A stretch of DNA of 64,000 nucleotides from Pseudomonadota bacterium (GTDB lineage: Bacteria; Pseudomonadota; Alphaproteobacteria; SHVZ01): positions 62,001 to 126,000 of the forward strand of contig JACQAG010000042.1 of the NCBI GenBank assembly GCA_016195085.1. Reading direction: 5' to 3'. Numbering within the stretch: position 1 is the stretch's first letter; every line of letters starts with the position of its first letter. A program made the translations under genes and the position numbers. Below, in pieces: positions 51,706-61,672 of the stretch. The notes beneath the pieces were generated by a model, which was given only the letters and a program-made list of their open reading frames with translations, was not told the DNA's origin and did no database searches.

Positions 51706-53322
51706 ATGACGGCGATGCCTGCCAAAGCCGACAAGGCCGCCGAACGCAGCTTGGTGCGGGTCCGCCGGGCCCTCATCTCGGTCTCCGACAAGACCGCGCT
51801 GGTCGAGATCGGCCAGGCGCTGGTCAAGCTCGAGATCGAGATCATATCCACCGGCAACTCGGCCAGGACCATGCGCGAGGCGGGTCTCGCCGTGATCGAG
51901 GTCGCGGACTACACCGGATTTCCCGAGATGATGGATGGGCGGGTGAAGACGCTGCATCCGAAGATCCATGGCGCCATCCTCGGTCGCCGCGACCTCGAGG
52001 AGCATCGCCGGCAGATGGCGGCGCATGGCATCGAGCCGATCGACCTCGTCATCTCCAATCTCTATCCCTTCGAGGCGACGGTCGCAGCCGGCGAGGGCTT
52101 CGATGCCTGCATCGAGCAGATCGATATCGGCGGCCCGGCGCTCATCCGCTCGGCGGCGAAGAACCATGCCTTCGTCGCAGTAGTGACCGAGCCCCAGGAC
52201 TATCCCTCGCTCCTGGACGAGCTTTCCAAGCGCGACGGCTCGACCACGCTCGCCTATCGGCGCTGGCTGGCAGGCCGTGCCTACGCCCATACCGCCGGCT
52301 ACGATGCGGCGATCGCCGGCTTCATGGCGCGCTCGGGCAAGGACAGCTTCTCCGAGCGCCTGACCTTGACCTGGCGGCGGCGCCAGATCCTGCGCTACGG
52401 CGAGAATCCGCATCAGGAAGCGGCCCTCTATGTCGGCGGCGAGAGCCGGCCCGGCGTCGCCAACGCCCGCCAGGTGCAAGGCAAGGAGCTCAGCTACAAC
52501 AATCTGAACGACACCGATGCCGCCTTCGAGCTGGTGGCCGAGTTCGAGCGGCCGGCAGTGGCGATCATCAAGCATGCCAATCCCTGCGGCGTCGCCGTCG
52601 CCGACTCGCTGGCCGAGGCCTACAAGCGCGCGCTCGCCGCCGATCCCGTCAGCGCCTATGGCGGCGTGATTGCCGTCAACCGGCCCTTGGACGAGGCGAC
52701 CGCAAACCTAGTGGCCAAGCTCTTCGCCGAGGTCGTGATCGCGCCCGAGGCGGATCAGGCGGCCTTGGCGGCACTGGCCGGCAAGAACCAGCTCCGGCTC
52801 TTGCTGACCGGCAGCATGCCCGATCCGGCCGGCAAGGGCGTAACGCTGAGGTCGATCGCCGGCGGCGTGCTGGTGCAGACGCGCGATGCGGCGCGCGCGC
52901 TGAAGGACGAGGTGGCGGTGGTGACCAAGCGGGCGCCGAGTGCGGCCGAGCTCGACGATCTCTTGTTCGCCTTCACCGTGGCCAAGCACGTCAAGTCGAA
53001 CGCCATCGTCATGGCCAAGGGCGGGGTCACGGTGGGGATCGGCGCCGGGCAGATGAGCCGGGTCGATTCCTCACGCCTTGCGGCCGAGAAGGCCGGCGAG
53101 ATGGCGAAGGCCGCAGGCGAGGAGAAGAGCCGGGCTCAGGGTGCGGTCGCCGCCTCCGATGCGTTCTTTCCCTTCGCCGACGGGCTGCTGGCGCTGGCGG
53201 ATGCCGGGATCGGCGCCGTCATCCAGCCCGGCGGCTCCAAGCGCGACGACGAGGTGATCAAGGCCGCCGAAGAGTGCGGCCTCGCCATGGTCTTCACCGG
53301 AAGGCGGCACTTCCGGCATTAG
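51706..53322 (+). CDS. purH: Bifunctional AICAR formyltransferase/IMP cyclohydrolase
   Basis: Catalyses the last two steps of IMP synthesis, 538 residues. The cyclohydrolase part (about 1-210) starts [20 protein letters not shown] and has [15 protein letters not shown]. The transformylase part shows [24 protein letters not shown] with the catalytic Lys-His, and [14 protein letters not shown] codons at 51706 and 51715 are both plausible starts. Length is normal. Confidence 0.96.
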   Translation: MTAMPAKADKAAERSLVRVRRALISVSDKTALVEIGQALVKLEIEIISTGNSARTMREAGLAVIEVADYTGFPEMMDGRVKTLHPKIHGAILGRRDLEEHRRQMAAHGIEPIDLVISNLYPFEATVAAGEGFDACIEQIDIGGPALIRSAAKNHAFVAVVTEPQDYPSLLDELSKRDGSTTLAYRRWLAGRAYAHTAGYDAAIAGFMARSGKDSFSERLTLTWRRRQILRYGENPHQEAALYVGGESRPGVANARQVQGKELSYNNLNDTDAAFELVAEFERPAVAIIKHANPCGVAVADSLAEAYKRALAADPVSAYGGVIAVNRPLDEATANLVAKLFAEVVIAPEADQAALAALAGKNQLRLLLTGSMPDPAGKGVTLRSIAGGVLVQTRDAARALKDEVAVVTKRAPSAAELDDLLFAFTVAKHVKSNAIVMAKGGVTVGIGAGQMSRVDSSRLAAEKAGEMAKAAGEEKSRAQGAVAASDAFFPFADGLLALADAGIGAVIQPGGSKRDDEVIKAAEECGLAMVFTGRRHFRH

Positions 53323-53367
53323 GAATGTGCAAGGGGGAGGAATGGTGCGGCGCGCTCACTCTCCTGC

Positions 53368-53406
53368 TCCCTCCCCCTTGACGGGGGAGGGCAGGGGATA
53401 GGGTGT
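53368..53406. repeat. Short repeat flanking the nucleotidyltransferase gene, left copy
   Basis: CTCCCTCCCCC-TTGA-CGGGGGAGGG followed by CAGGGGATAGGGTG. It is itself a hairpin, and it is the inverted counterpart of the element at 53862-53900; by eye 36 or so of 39 positions agree. Confidence 0.75.
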
Positions 53407-53841
53407 TTGCTGGCAAAGAAGAAGCGCTGGCCACCCGATCCTAGTAAATTATCTATAGGTGAGGATACGCGGAGCCTGGCTTTGAAGCGATCAAGCAGAA
53501 ACTCAATTAGGCCTGCTGCTCATCGACCCCCGGTTGCGGACGAACAGCGACTCGCCGCCGTGCTCACAAAGCTGCGACGCTCTTCCGGCAGTCTTCAGCA
53601 CATGGGGGTTCGCCACATCGTCGTCTTCGGCTCGACCGCGCGTGGCGAGGCCGCGCCCGACAGCGATGTCGACCTCGCTATCGACATCGATCCGAAGCTA
53701 GAGATCGATCTTTTCGACCTTGCCGGTATCGTCGGCGCAATCCGCGAGCTCTTGGACATGCCCGTGGATGTGGCACGATTCAACCGATTGATCCCGGGGG
53801 TCGCTCGCGCGGTCGCCCGCGACGGGATTTGTGCGTTCTAG
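53407..53841 (+). CDS. Minimal nucleotidyltransferase (MNT/MJ0435 type), orphan
   Basis: The core reads RHIVVFGSTARGEAAPDSDV, followed by DLAIDIDPKL: the GS-x10-DxD signature of minimal nucleotidyltransferases, with a possible third Asp in MPVDVARF. Such proteins often act as antitoxins that modify a HEPN (DUF86) toxin. No HEPN gene is next to it. The frame opens at a TTG (53407), but the first 40 residues are low in character, so the real start is probably inside, between about 53480 and 53600. The nearby AT-rich stretch at 53440-53475 differs from the surroundings. Inverted repeats flank the gene. Confidence 0.75.
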   Translation: MLAKKKRWPPDPSKLSIGEDTRSLALKRSSRNSIRPAAHRPPVADEQRLAAVLTKLRRSSGSLQHMGVRHIVVFGSTARGEAAPDSDVDLAIDIDPKLEIDLFDLAGIVGAIRELLDMPVDVARFNRLIPGVARAVARDGICAF

Positions 53842-53861
53842 CGCGGTCCATCCTGCTCGGC

Positions 53862-53900
53862 CACCCCCTCCCCTGCCCTCCCCCGTCGAGGGGGAGGGAG
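53862..53900. repeat. Short repeat flanking the nucleotidyltransferase gene, right inverted copy
   Basis: CCCCTGCCCTCCCCC-GTCGA-GGGGGAGGGAG, the reverse complement of the left copy at 53368-53406 with few changes. It lies about 20 bases after the gene and before the convergent binding-protein gene. Confidence 0.75.
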
Positions 53901-53927
53901 TAAGAGAGGGCGAGCACGTGCCTGCGC

Positions 53928-55547
53928 TCACATCTTCTCGACGTTCCACCAGACGATCGAGTCGGGGACCGCGATCAGGCCCTTCAAGGTATCGCGATAG
54001 GCGACCGGCGAGCTCCACTGGCCGTAGGGGATGTAGACCACCACCTCCATCGCCCGCTTCTGGATCGCCTCGGCGACCTTCTGCCGCTCGGGCAGGCTGC
54101 GCGCCAGCGCCCATTGGGTGCGCAGCTTCTCCACCTCTGCATCGCACGGCCAGCCGAACCAGGCCTTGTCGCAGCCGGCCGAGATGGCGATGTGGAAGGC
54201 GGGATTGGAGGCCTCGAGCCCGCCCGATGAGGTGTGGAAGGCACTCCAGCCGCCCTGACCCGGCGGCTCCTTCTTCGCCCGGCGGGTGACCAGGGTGCCC
54301 CAATCCATGGCATCGATCTGCACGTTGATCCCGGCCTTCTTCATCGCCGCGGCCAGCACCAGATTGGCGGCATGGAAGCGCGGGCGTTCGGCCGGGTCGA
54401 GCAGCACCACCAGCTCGCCCTTGTAGCCGGCCTCGGCCAGCAAGGCCTTCGCCTTGGCGATGCGCTCATTCTCCGGCAAAGTCGACAAGAGCGCCTCGGC
54501 GCCGGCTTCGCTGCCCATGGAGGAGCCGCAGACCAGAAGCGCGCCGCAAACTTTCATCAGCTGCGGATCGCCGATCATCGCCTGCAGATAGTCCTTCTGA
54601 TTGACCATCCACAGCACGGCTTGGCGCGCCTTGGGATTGTTGAAGGGCGGCTGCAGGTGATTGAGGCGAAGGATGCCTTCGGTGCCGAGCGGATTTAGAG
54701 TCTCGACCTTGACGCCCTTGGCCGCACGCAGCATCGGCAACAGATCGGTGGGCGGCTGTTCGAAGAAATCCACCTCGCCCCGGGTCAAGGCCGAGGCGGC
54801 GGTCTGCGGGTCCGGCATGACCACCCACTCGACCCGGTCCGCCTTCGCCACCTTGCCGCCGGCGATGCCGCTCGGCGGCTCCGCCCGCGGCACGTAGTCG
54901 GTGTTCTTGAGGTAGACGATCTTGCTGCCGGGGACCCATTCCTCCTTGGCGAACTTGAACGGGCCGGAGCCGATCACGTCGGGAATCTGCTGGAACGGAT
55001 CGGTCATCGCCAGCCGCTTCGGCATCATCGCCGCCACATTGGCGCTGGGCTTGGCGAAGGAGTCGAGCACCAGCCCATAGGGCTCGCTCAAGGTGAGCTT
55101 GAAGGTCTTGGCGTCGACCGCGGCCAGATCCCGGGTCAGCTTCATCAGCTGCTGGCCGGCGCCGTCGCGCACTCCCCAGCGCTTGAGCGAGAGCACGGCG
55201 TCTTCGGCGGTCACCGGCTGGCCGTCATGCCATTTCAGCCCGTCGCGCAAGGTGAAGGTGTAGGTGAGCCCGTCCTCGCTCAAGCTCCATTGGCCGACCA
55301 TCTGCGGCTTCGCCGCCAGGTCCTTGTCCATGGCGAACAGCATGTCGAAGACCATCATGCTGTGAAACGAGGTGATGTCGGCGGTGTTGAAGATCGGATC
55401 GAACACCTTCACATCCGCCTGCATCACCGCGCGGATGGTCTTGTTCGCGTCCTGCGCCTGGCTGGGCGCGCTTGATCCCGCCAGCAGCAATGCCGCGCCG
55501 GCGGTCGTTGCCAGGAGCCTCACGCCTCCCTCAGCGAGTTGCCTCAT
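53928..55547 (-). CDS. ABC transporter substrate-binding protein, peptide/nickel type
   Basis: A large (539-residue) periplasmic binding protein of the SBP_bac_5 family. The signal peptide is LLATTAGAALLLAGSSAPSQAQ. The family region reads LTYTFTLRDGLKWHDGQPVT, followed by AEDAVLSLKRW and IPDVIGSGPFKF. GGAGA lies before the chosen ATG; 28 more codons are open upstream without signal character. No permease or ATPase gene is next to it, so it is an orphan here. The ligand may be a peptide or another small solute. Confidence 0.9.
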   Translation of the reverse strand: MRQLAEGGVRLLATTAGAALLLAGSSAPSQAQDANKTIRAVMQADVKVFDPIFNTADITSFHSMMVFDMLFAMDKDLAAKPQMVGQWSLSEDGLTYTFTLRDGLKWHDGQPVTAEDAVLSLKRWGVRDGAGQQLMKLTRDLAAVDAKTFKLTLSEPYGLVLDSFAKPSANVAAMMPKRLAMTDPFQQIPDVIGSGPFKFAKEEWVPGSKIVYLKNTDYVPRAEPPSGIAGGKVAKADRVEWVVMPDPQTAASALTRGEVDFFEQPPTDLLPMLRAAKGVKVETLNPLGTEGILRLNHLQPPFNNPKARQAVLWMVNQKDYLQAMIGDPQLMKVCGALLVCGSSMGSEAGAEALLSTLPENERIAKAKALLAEAGYKGELVVLLDPAERPRFHAANLVLAAAMKKAGINVQIDAMDWGTLVTRRAKKEPPGQGGWSAFHTSSGGLEASNPAFHIAISAGCDKAWFGWPCDAEVEKLRTQWALARSLPERQKVAEAIQKRAMEVVVYIPYGQWSSPVAYRDTLKGLIAVPDSIVWWNVEKM

Positions 55548-55667
55548 AGCTTTCTCCGATCGTGTTCGAAAGGGCACGCCTGTTTCGTGCCCGGGATGGG
55601 ACTCTAGACCTCGGCGATCCCGCCCGTCCACGCGACTTTCTGATCGGAAAAAGCAATCGCAGAGGGG

Positions 55668-56732
55668 CTAACGATCCTCGGCCTGTGCATGGCTCACCAC
55701 CTTGCGGGTCAAGGTCGGCAAGCCCTGGGTCTGGAGGGCTTCTTCGCTGACCCAAAGGCCGGCTCCGGCCGCGCGGACCTTGACGTGCGCCGCCAGCACC
55801 GTGAGCTCGAGGCGGAAATGGGTGAAGCCGTGGCTGACCACGCCCGGCAGCGCGCGCCATTTGGCGCTGAAGGGTGCCTGCGGGACGGCCTCGTCCCGGG
55901 TCCAGCCCGCCTGGCGCCATTCCGTCGAAGGCACCTCCAACATGCCGCCGAGTACGCCTTTCGGCGGCCGGCGGCGCAGGAGAACGGCCCCGTCGGCGCG
56001 CACCGCCCAGAATGCGACACCCTGCCGGAGCGGCCGCTCGCGCTTGGGCGCCCGGGCCGGCAGCGTCGCGGCGATGCCGCGCTCAAAGCCCAGGCACATT
56101 GCCTGCAGCGGACAGAGCATGCAGCGCGGCCGCGCCGGCACGCAGATGGTGGCGCCCAGATCCATCATCGCCTGCGCGAAATCGCCGGCGCGGGCATCGG
56201 GGGTGAGGCCTGCCGCCAGCCGGGTCAGATGCGCCTTCGCTCCCGGCAACGCCTCCTCGACCGCAAAGAGCCTGGCCACCACGCGCTCGACATTGCCATC
56301 GACGACGGTCGCCTTCTCTTCGAAGGCGATGGCGGCGATCGCGGCGGCGCTGTAGCGGCCGATGCCGGGCAGAAGCAGGAGCTCCGCTTCGTTCGAAGGA
56401 AATCGTCCGCCATGCTGCCCGGCGATCAGCCGGGCGCAGGCATGGAGATTGCGGGCGCGGGCGTAGTAGCCGAGCCCGGCCCACAAGCCGAGCACCTCTT
56501 CAAGGTCCGCCGCGGCCAGCGCCTTCACATCCGGCCAACGGGCAAGGAAGCGCTCGAAATAGGCGCCCACCACCGGCACCGTCGTCTGTTGCAGCATGAC
56601 CTCGCTCAGCCACACGCGATAAGGATCGGCCGCTTCGCCGGGGCCGGCGCGCCAGGGCAGCTTGCGGGCATGACGGTCGTACCAGGCAAGAAGCGTCGGC
56701 GCGATCGGCGGCGTAAGATTGGGCGCTGCCAT
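55668..56732 (-). CDS. mutY: Adenine DNA glycosylase MutY
   Basis: Removes A mispaired with 8-oxoguanine, about 354 residues. The catalytic Glu is in WLSEVMLQQTTV, the helix-hairpin-helix is LLPGIGRYSAAAI, the catalytic Asp is in VVDGNVERVVARL, and the Fe-S cluster Cys are spaced CVPARPRCMLCPLQAMC (C-x6-C-x2-C-x5-C). A C-terminal NUDIX-like domain, RRPPKGVLGGMLEVP, recognises 8-oxoG. The start MAAPNLTPPIAPTLLAWYD is chosen because it fits family length; ATG codons 22 residues upstream are possible. It is divergent from dciA. Confidence 0.95.
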   Translation of the reverse strand: MAAPNLTPPIAPTLLAWYDRHARKLPWRAGPGEAADPYRVWLSEVMLQQTTVPVVGAYFERFLARWPDVKALAAADLEEVLGLWAGLGYYARARNLHACARLIAGQHGGRFPSNEAELLLLPGIGRYSAAAIAAIAFEEKATVVDGNVERVVARLFAVEEALPGAKAHLTRLAAGLTPDARAGDFAQAMMDLGATICVPARPRCMLCPLQAMCLGFERGIAATLPARAPKRERPLRQGVAFWAVRADGAVLLRRRPPKGVLGGMLEVPSTEWRQAGWTRDEAVPQAPFSAKWRALPGVVSHGFTHFRLELTVLAAHVKVRAAGAGLWVSEEALQTQGLPTLTRKVVSHAQAEDR

Positions 56733-56905
56733 GGCGAGCGGACTATAGAGGCAAGTGTCCCGCCCCTGAAATTCGTCGGCAAATTTCGGAATCATCACAC
56801 TCTAGGGACGGCCCGACAAAAACCGCTTCCAGGAGGCGCCACCTTTCCGCCATATGGCCGGTACAGGCTGAGCCGGCGAGAGCAGCCCTTGGGAACGGGT
56901 GGAGC

Positions 56906-57430
56906 ATGGCCGCAGCGAAGAAGGAAATGGCCGTAGCGAAGAACCTAGAGGCGCCCCGCCGCGGCGGGCTGCGCGCCATCGGCGCCACCCTGCCGCAGGC
57001 AACCCGCGATGCGATCGGCCGCCGCGGCTTCGTCGAGGCACGGTTGATGCTCGACTGGTCCGCCGTGGTGGGCGAGGCGATGGCGCGCCACACGCTGCCG
57101 GAGAAGCTGAGCCGCGCGCGGGGCGGGGAGGCGGGCGGCAGCCTCTCGGTGCTGGTCGACGGCGCCTTCGCCTTGGAGCTGCAGCACCTGGCGCCGTTGG
57201 TGGTCGAGCGGGTCAATATGTATTTCGGCTATGAGGCGGTCGCCCGCCTCAAGCTGCGCCAAGGTCGGGTGCCCACGGCGCCGAGCCGCCGGCGCCCGAA
57301 GCCGGCCGCCCTTGCCCCGGAGATGGCCCGGGACCTCGCCGAATGGCTGGGCCGGATCGGCGACCCGGACCTGCGTGCGGCACTCGACCGCTTGGGGCGT
57401 TCGGTGCTGGCACCCCGCCGTCGCCCTTGA
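56906..57430 (+). CDS. dciA: DUF721 protein, DciA-like helicase operator
   Basis: A 174-residue protein of the DUF721/DciA family, which helps load the replicative helicase DnaB in bacteria lacking DnaC. The family core is LMLDWSAVVGEAMARHTLPEKLS, followed by GSLSVLVDGAFALELQHLAP and VERVNMYFGYEAVARLKL. In alphaproteobacteria it is typically divergent from mutY and upstream of a DsbA-like gene and smc, as here. Confidence 0.85.
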   Translation: MAAAKKEMAVAKNLEAPRRGGLRAIGATLPQATRDAIGRRGFVEARLMLDWSAVVGEAMARHTLPEKLSRARGGEAGGSLSVLVDGAFALELQHLAPLVVERVNMYFGYEAVARLKLRQGRVPTAPSRRRPKPAALAPEMARDLAEWLGRIGDPDLRAALDRLGRSVLAPRRRP

Positions 57431-57456
57431 GCCCGGGCCAAGGCCGGTCCTATACT
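57427..57456 (+). promoter_or_regulatory. Possible promoter of the dsbA-smc genes
   Basis: TTGAGC (57427-57432) and TATACT (57451-57456) with an 18-base spacer lie about 50 bases before the DsbA-type gene. The -35 box overlaps the dciA stop. Confidence 0.45.
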
Positions 57457-57505
57457 CCGCCCGCGCCACGGGGCAGGGGCTATATTTAGTGGATAGGAGG
57501 TATTT

Positions 57506-58120
57506 TTGCGTCGCCGTACCCCAGCAGTTGTAGGTCTAATCGTGATGCTGGCCCTGCTTACCGGGCTGCCGGCCAGCGCCCAGGAGGTGCCCCTCGAGCA
57601 GGCCTTGGCCGAGCGCACCCTCGGCAAGGCGGATGCCGCCATCACCATCATCGAGTTTGCCTCTCTCACCTGCCCCCATTGCGCCGCCTTCGACAAGGAG
57701 ACCCTGCCGAAGCTGAAGGCGGCCTATATCGACACCGGCAAGGCCAAGCTGGTGTTCCGCGACTTCCCCTTGGACGGGCTGGCGCTCCGGGCGGCGGCAC
57801 TCGCCCGCTGCGCGCCGGCCGACCGTTACTTCCCGATGCTCAACATCCTGTTTCAGCAGCAGGACTCCTGGAGCCGCGCCAAGGATCCCCTGGATGCGCT
57901 CGCCAAGATCGGGCGGCTCGCCGGCATGAGCCAGCAAACCATCGATGCCTGTCTCAAGAGCGACAAGCTCATGGACGGTGTGGTCAACATCCGGCTCGAG
58001 GCCGAGCGGCAGTTCAAGATCGAGTCGACACCGACCTTCGTCATCAACGGCACCAAGATCAGCGGCGCCCAGCCCTTCGAAGAGTTCGACCGGGTGCTGA
58101 AGCCTCTGGCGAAGCCATGA
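57506..58120 (+). CDS. DsbA-family thiol:disulfide oxidoreductase
   Basis: A 204-residue periplasmic thioredoxin-fold protein. The signal peptide AVVGLIVMLALLTGLPASAQ is followed by the active site FASLTCPHCAAF (CPHC, as in DsbA) and the cis-Pro loop ESTPTFVING. It would form or shuffle disulfides in exported proteins. The start is a TTG, with AGGAGG six bases ahead, which decides the start. It lies just upstream of smc. Confidence 0.93.
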   Translation: MRRRTPAVVGLIVMLALLTGLPASAQEVPLEQALAERTLGKADAAITIIEFASLTCPHCAAFDKETLPKLKAAYIDTGKAKLVFRDFPLDGLALRAAALARCAPADRYFPMLNILFQQQDSWSRAKDPLDALAKIGRLAGMSQQTIDACLKSDKLMDGVVNIRLEAERQFKIESTPTFVINGTKISGAQPFEEFDRVLKPLAKP

Positions 58121-58144
58121 TCGTGGAATAGGGGCGCACTCTCG

Positions 58145-61100
58145 GTGCAGTTCGTCAGCCTCCGGGTGTCCGGTTTCAAATCCTTCGTCGAGCCGACAGA
58201 AGTCACCATCGAGCCAGGGCTGACCGGCGTGGTCGGTCCGAATGGCTGCGGCAAGTCGAACCTGGTCGAGGCGCTGCGCTGGGTCATGGGCGAGAACTCG
58301 CCCCGAAGCATGCGCGGCGACGAGATGGACGACGTGATCTTCAAGGGCACCTCCCAACGTCCCAACCGCAACCAGGCCGAGGTCGTGCTCAAGCTCGACA
58401 ATGGCGACCGCAAGGCGCCGGCCTTGTTCAACGATTATGACGACCTCGAGGTGAGCCGAAAGATCGAGCGCGGCCATGGCTCGCTCTACCGCGTGAACGG
58501 CCGCGAGGTCAGAGCCCGCGACGTGCAGCTCTTGTTCGCCGACGCCGCGACCGGCGCTCACTCGACCGCACTGGTGAGCCAGGGCCGCATCACCCAGCTC
58601 GTCAACGCCAAGCCGGCCGAGCGGCGCCTGCTCCTGGAAGAGGCGGCCGGCATCAGCGGCCTGCATTCCCGCCGGCACGAGGCGGAGCTCAGGCTGCGCG
58701 CGGCGGAGGCCAACCTCGCGCGCCTGGACGACGTGCTGATTGCCCTCGACGGCCAGCTGCATGGCTTGAAGCGGCAAGCCCGCCAAGCCAGCCGCTATCG
58801 CAACATCGGGGCGCAGATGCGCCGGCTGGAAGCCCAGCTGGCGCATCAGCGCTGGCAGGCGCTGTTGGCCGAGCGCCAGGCGGCGGCCGATCGCTTGGCC
58901 GAGGCCGAGCGCGTGGTGGCGGATCTGACCGGACGGGTGGCATCGGCCAGCACCGCCCAGGCCGAGGCGGCCGGGAGCCTGCCGGGTTTGCGCCATGCCG
59001 AAGCCGAGGCGGCCGCGGCGCTGCACGCGGTGCGTCGCGCCGAGGCGGAGCTGGCGGCCGAAGAGAAGCGCGTCGGCGACGCAAGGCGCGAGGCCGAGAC
59101 CCGGCTCCAGGAGATCGCGGCCGATCTCGCCCGCGAGGCCGAGCTTGCCGATGACGCGCGCGCCGCCCTCGCCCGCATCGAGCGCTTGCGCCAAGAGCTG
59201 ACCCTGGCCCAGGTGGGTGAGGGCGAGGCCATGGCAGCGGCCGCGTCCAGGCTCGCCAAGGAAGGCGAGGCGGTCATGCAGGCCGAGGCGGGCTTGGCCG
59301 CGCTCGCAGAGCGCATCGCCGTCGCCGAGGCGGAGCACGCGGCACGGACCCGCGAGCTGGAGGCGGTGCGCCAGCGTTTGACCCGACTGGCCGAGGAGGC
59401 AGCCGAGGTCGACGAAGAGCGCCAGAGCCTCGCCGCCGGCAGCGACGCCGAAGCGGTCTTGGCAGCGGCAGCGGCGGCAACCAAGGCGGCCGAGGAGCGG
59501 CTCGAGGCGGCGAGTGCGGCGGCCGAAGCGGCCGAGCAGCAGCGCCTGGCGGCGAGTGCGGTCGAGGCCGGCGCGCGCGAAGCCTTGCAGCAATCCGATG
59601 CGGTGCTGTCCCGACTCGCCGCCGAGGCCGCCGCCTTGCGCGAGCTTCTGGCGGTCGGCCGGATCTCCGATTTGCCGCCGCTCATCGATAAGATCGCAGC
59701 CCAGCCCGGCTACGAGGCCGCCTTGGGTGCTGCCCTCGGCGAGGACGTGAACGCGCCCGCCGCCGAGGACGCGCCGGTGCGCTGGCGCATCCTGCCGCCG
59801 CTGGCCTTGGTGCCGGCCCTGCCCGCGGGCGTGGAAACCCTCGATCGCTTCGTTGAAGCACCGCCTGAACTGGCGCGCCGGCTCTCGCAGATCGGGCTCG
59901 TCGCCGATGCCGCTGAGGGTGCGCGGCTGCAGAGCGAGCTCAGGCCCGGCCAACGCCTGGTCAGCCGCGAGGGCGATCTCTGGCGCTGGGACGGCTATGC
60001 CGTTGCCGCCGGTGCCGCCCCCCAGGCGGCCACCAGGCTGAAGCAGAAGAACCGCCTGATCGTGCTCGATGCCGAGCTGGAACGCGCCCAGGCGAGCCGC
60101 GACCGCGCCGCCGAAGTGCTGGCCGCGGCGCGGGCGGATGAGCAGGCGGCCTCGGCCGGGGATCGTCAGCAGCGCGAGGCGGCGCGGGCGGAGCTTGCCG
60201 CTCTCGCCGGAGCGCGCGATGCGGAATCGGCGCTTCGGCGCGGCTTGTCCGAAGTCGCTTCCCGGCTGGCGACGCTGGCCGACCGGGCCCAGCGGATCGC
60301 TGCCGACCAGAGCGAGGTGGAGGCGCGGCGCGGTGCGGCGGCGACGGCGCTGCTCAGGATTGGCGATCTCGCCCCTCTGCGCCTGGAGCTGGCCGATCGT
60401 CGCGCCGGGCTCACCCATTTGCGGCTCGGCCTCGATCAGGCAAGGGGAGAACGCGACCGGCTGGCGGCCGAGGTAAGCGAGCGCCGGCGCCGGCTGGAGG
60501 CGCTGGGATCCGATGGCGAGTCCTGGCGTTCCAGGGAAGCCGGCGCCGCCGAGCGCCAGGCGCGTCTCTCCGAGCGGCAGCGTCTGGTCACGGGCGAGAT
60601 CGAGCGGCTTGCCTTGCGCCCGGCGGAGCTCGCCGAAGAGCGGGCCAAGATCCTGGAAGCGATCGGCGCCGCCGAGCAGGCGCGGAGCCTGGCTGCCGAC
60701 ACGCTGGCGACCGCGGAAGCGACGCTGGCCCAGGCCGACCGCGCCTTGCGCCTGGCCGAGCGCGAGCTGGCCGAGGCCAGGGAAGCGCGCGTGCGCCTGG
60801 AGGCACAGCTGGGCCAGGCGGACGAGGCGGTCAAGCATCTCGCGCAGCAGATCCGCGAGCGGCTGGAATGCCTGCCCGAGCGGGTCTTGGAGCTGGCGGA
60901 GCTCCGCCAAGACGAGGTGCCGCGCGGCGCGGAGGAGCTGACCGACAAGCTCGAGCGCCTGACCCGGGAGCGCGATGCCATCGGCCCGGTCAATCTCCGC
61001 GCCGAGCAGGAGATGGAAGAGCTCGACACCCAGATCGAAGGGCTGAAGACCGAGCGCACCGACCTCGTGAACGCCATCCAGCGCCTGCGTCACGGCATCT

Positions 61101-61606
61101 CGGAATTGAACCGCGAAGGCCGGGAAAGGCTGCTCGCCTCCTTCGAGCAGGTGAACAAGCATTTCGGCGAGCTCTTTACCCGGCTCTTCGGCGGCGGCCG
61201 GGCCTTCCTCAAGCTGACCGACAGCGAGGATCCCTTGGAGGCGGGGCTGGAGATCCTGGCGAGCCCGCCCGGCACCAAGCTGCAGGTCCTGTCCTTGCTG
61301 TCGGGGGGCGAGACCACCTTGACCGCCTTGGCGCTGCTGTTTGCCGTGTTCCTGACCAACCCGGCGCCGATCTGCGTCTTGGACGAGGCCGATGCCGCCC
61401 TCGACGACGCCAATGTCGACCGCTTCTGCACCCTCCTCGAGGATATGGCGCGCGGCACCGGCACGCGCTTCCTGGTGATCACCCATCACCGCATGACCAT
61501 GGCCCGCATGCATCGCCTCTATGGCGTGACCATGGTCGAGCGCGGGGTCTCGCAGATGGTCTCGGTCGACCTCGGCGAGGCCGAAAAGCTGCGCGCCGTC
61601 GGCTGA
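58145..61606 (+). CDS. smc: Chromosome segregation protein SMC
   Basis: A 1153-residue condensin ATPase that compacts and segregates chromosomes with ScpA/ScpB. The N-terminal head has FKSFVEPTEV and Walker A GPNGCGKSNLVEA. Two long Ala/Glu/Arg-rich coiled coils flank a hinge at about 500-625 (PPLIDKIAAQPGYEAALGAA). The C-terminal head holds the signature LSGGETTLTALALLF and Walker B CVLDEADAALDD. The start is a GTG, 24 bases after the DsbA stop. The coiled coil is rich in GC codons, which opens long false frames on the other strand. Confidence 0.96.
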   Translation: MQFVSLRVSGFKSFVEPTEVTIEPGLTGVVGPNGCGKSNLVEALRWVMGENSPRSMRGDEMDDVIFKGTSQRPNRNQAEVVLKLDNGDRKAPALFNDYDDLEVSRKIERGHGSLYRVNGREVRARDVQLLFADAATGAHSTALVSQGRITQLVNAKPAERRLLLEEAAGISGLHSRRHEAELRLRAAEANLARLDDVLIALDGQLHGLKRQARQASRYRNIGAQMRRLEAQLAHQRWQALLAERQAAADRLAEAERVVADLTGRVASASTAQAEAAGSLPGLRHAEAEAAAALHAVRRAEAELAAEEKRVGDARREAETRLQEIAADLAREAELADDARAALARIERLRQELTLAQVGEGEAMAAAASRLAKEGEAVMQAEAGLAALAERIAVAEAEHAARTRELEAVRQRLTRLAEEAAEVDEERQSLAAGSDAEAVLAAAAAATKAAEERLEAASAAAEAAEQQRLAASAVEAGAREALQQSDAVLSRLAAEAAALRELLAVGRISDLPPLIDKIAAQPGYEAALGAALGEDVNAPAAEDAPVRWRILPPLALVPALPAGVETLDRFVEAPPELARRLSQIGLVADAAEGARLQSELRPGQRLVSREGDLWRWDGYAVAAGAAPQAATRLKQKNRLIVLDAELERAQASRDRAAEVLAAARADEQAASAGDRQQREAARAELAALAGARDAESALRRGLSEVASRLATLADRAQRIAADQSEVEARRGAAATALLRIGDLAPLRLELADRRAGLTHLRLGLDQARGERDRLAAEVSERRRRLEALGSDGESWRSREAGAAERQARLSERQRLVTGEIERLALRPAELAEERAKILEAIGAAEQARSLAADTLATAEATLAQADRALRLAERELAEAREARVRLEAQLGQADEAVKHLAQQIRERLECLPERVLELAELRQDEVPRGAEELTDKLERLTRERDAIGPVNLRAEQEMEELDTQIEGLKTERTDLVNAIQRLRHGISELNREGRERLLASFEQVNKHFGELFTRLFGGGRAFLKLTDSEDPLEAGLEILASPPGTKLQVLSLLSGGETTLTALALLFAVFLTNPAPICVLDEADAALDDANVDRFCTLLEDMARGTGTRFLVITHHRMTMARMHRLYGVTMVERGVSQMVSVDLGEAEKLRAVG

Positions 61607-61672
61607 GCCGAAGCCCCGAAAAACCCGAGGAAATTCGGGCCTTGCAGCCTTGCTGCGGCGGGGAGTTGCGGC

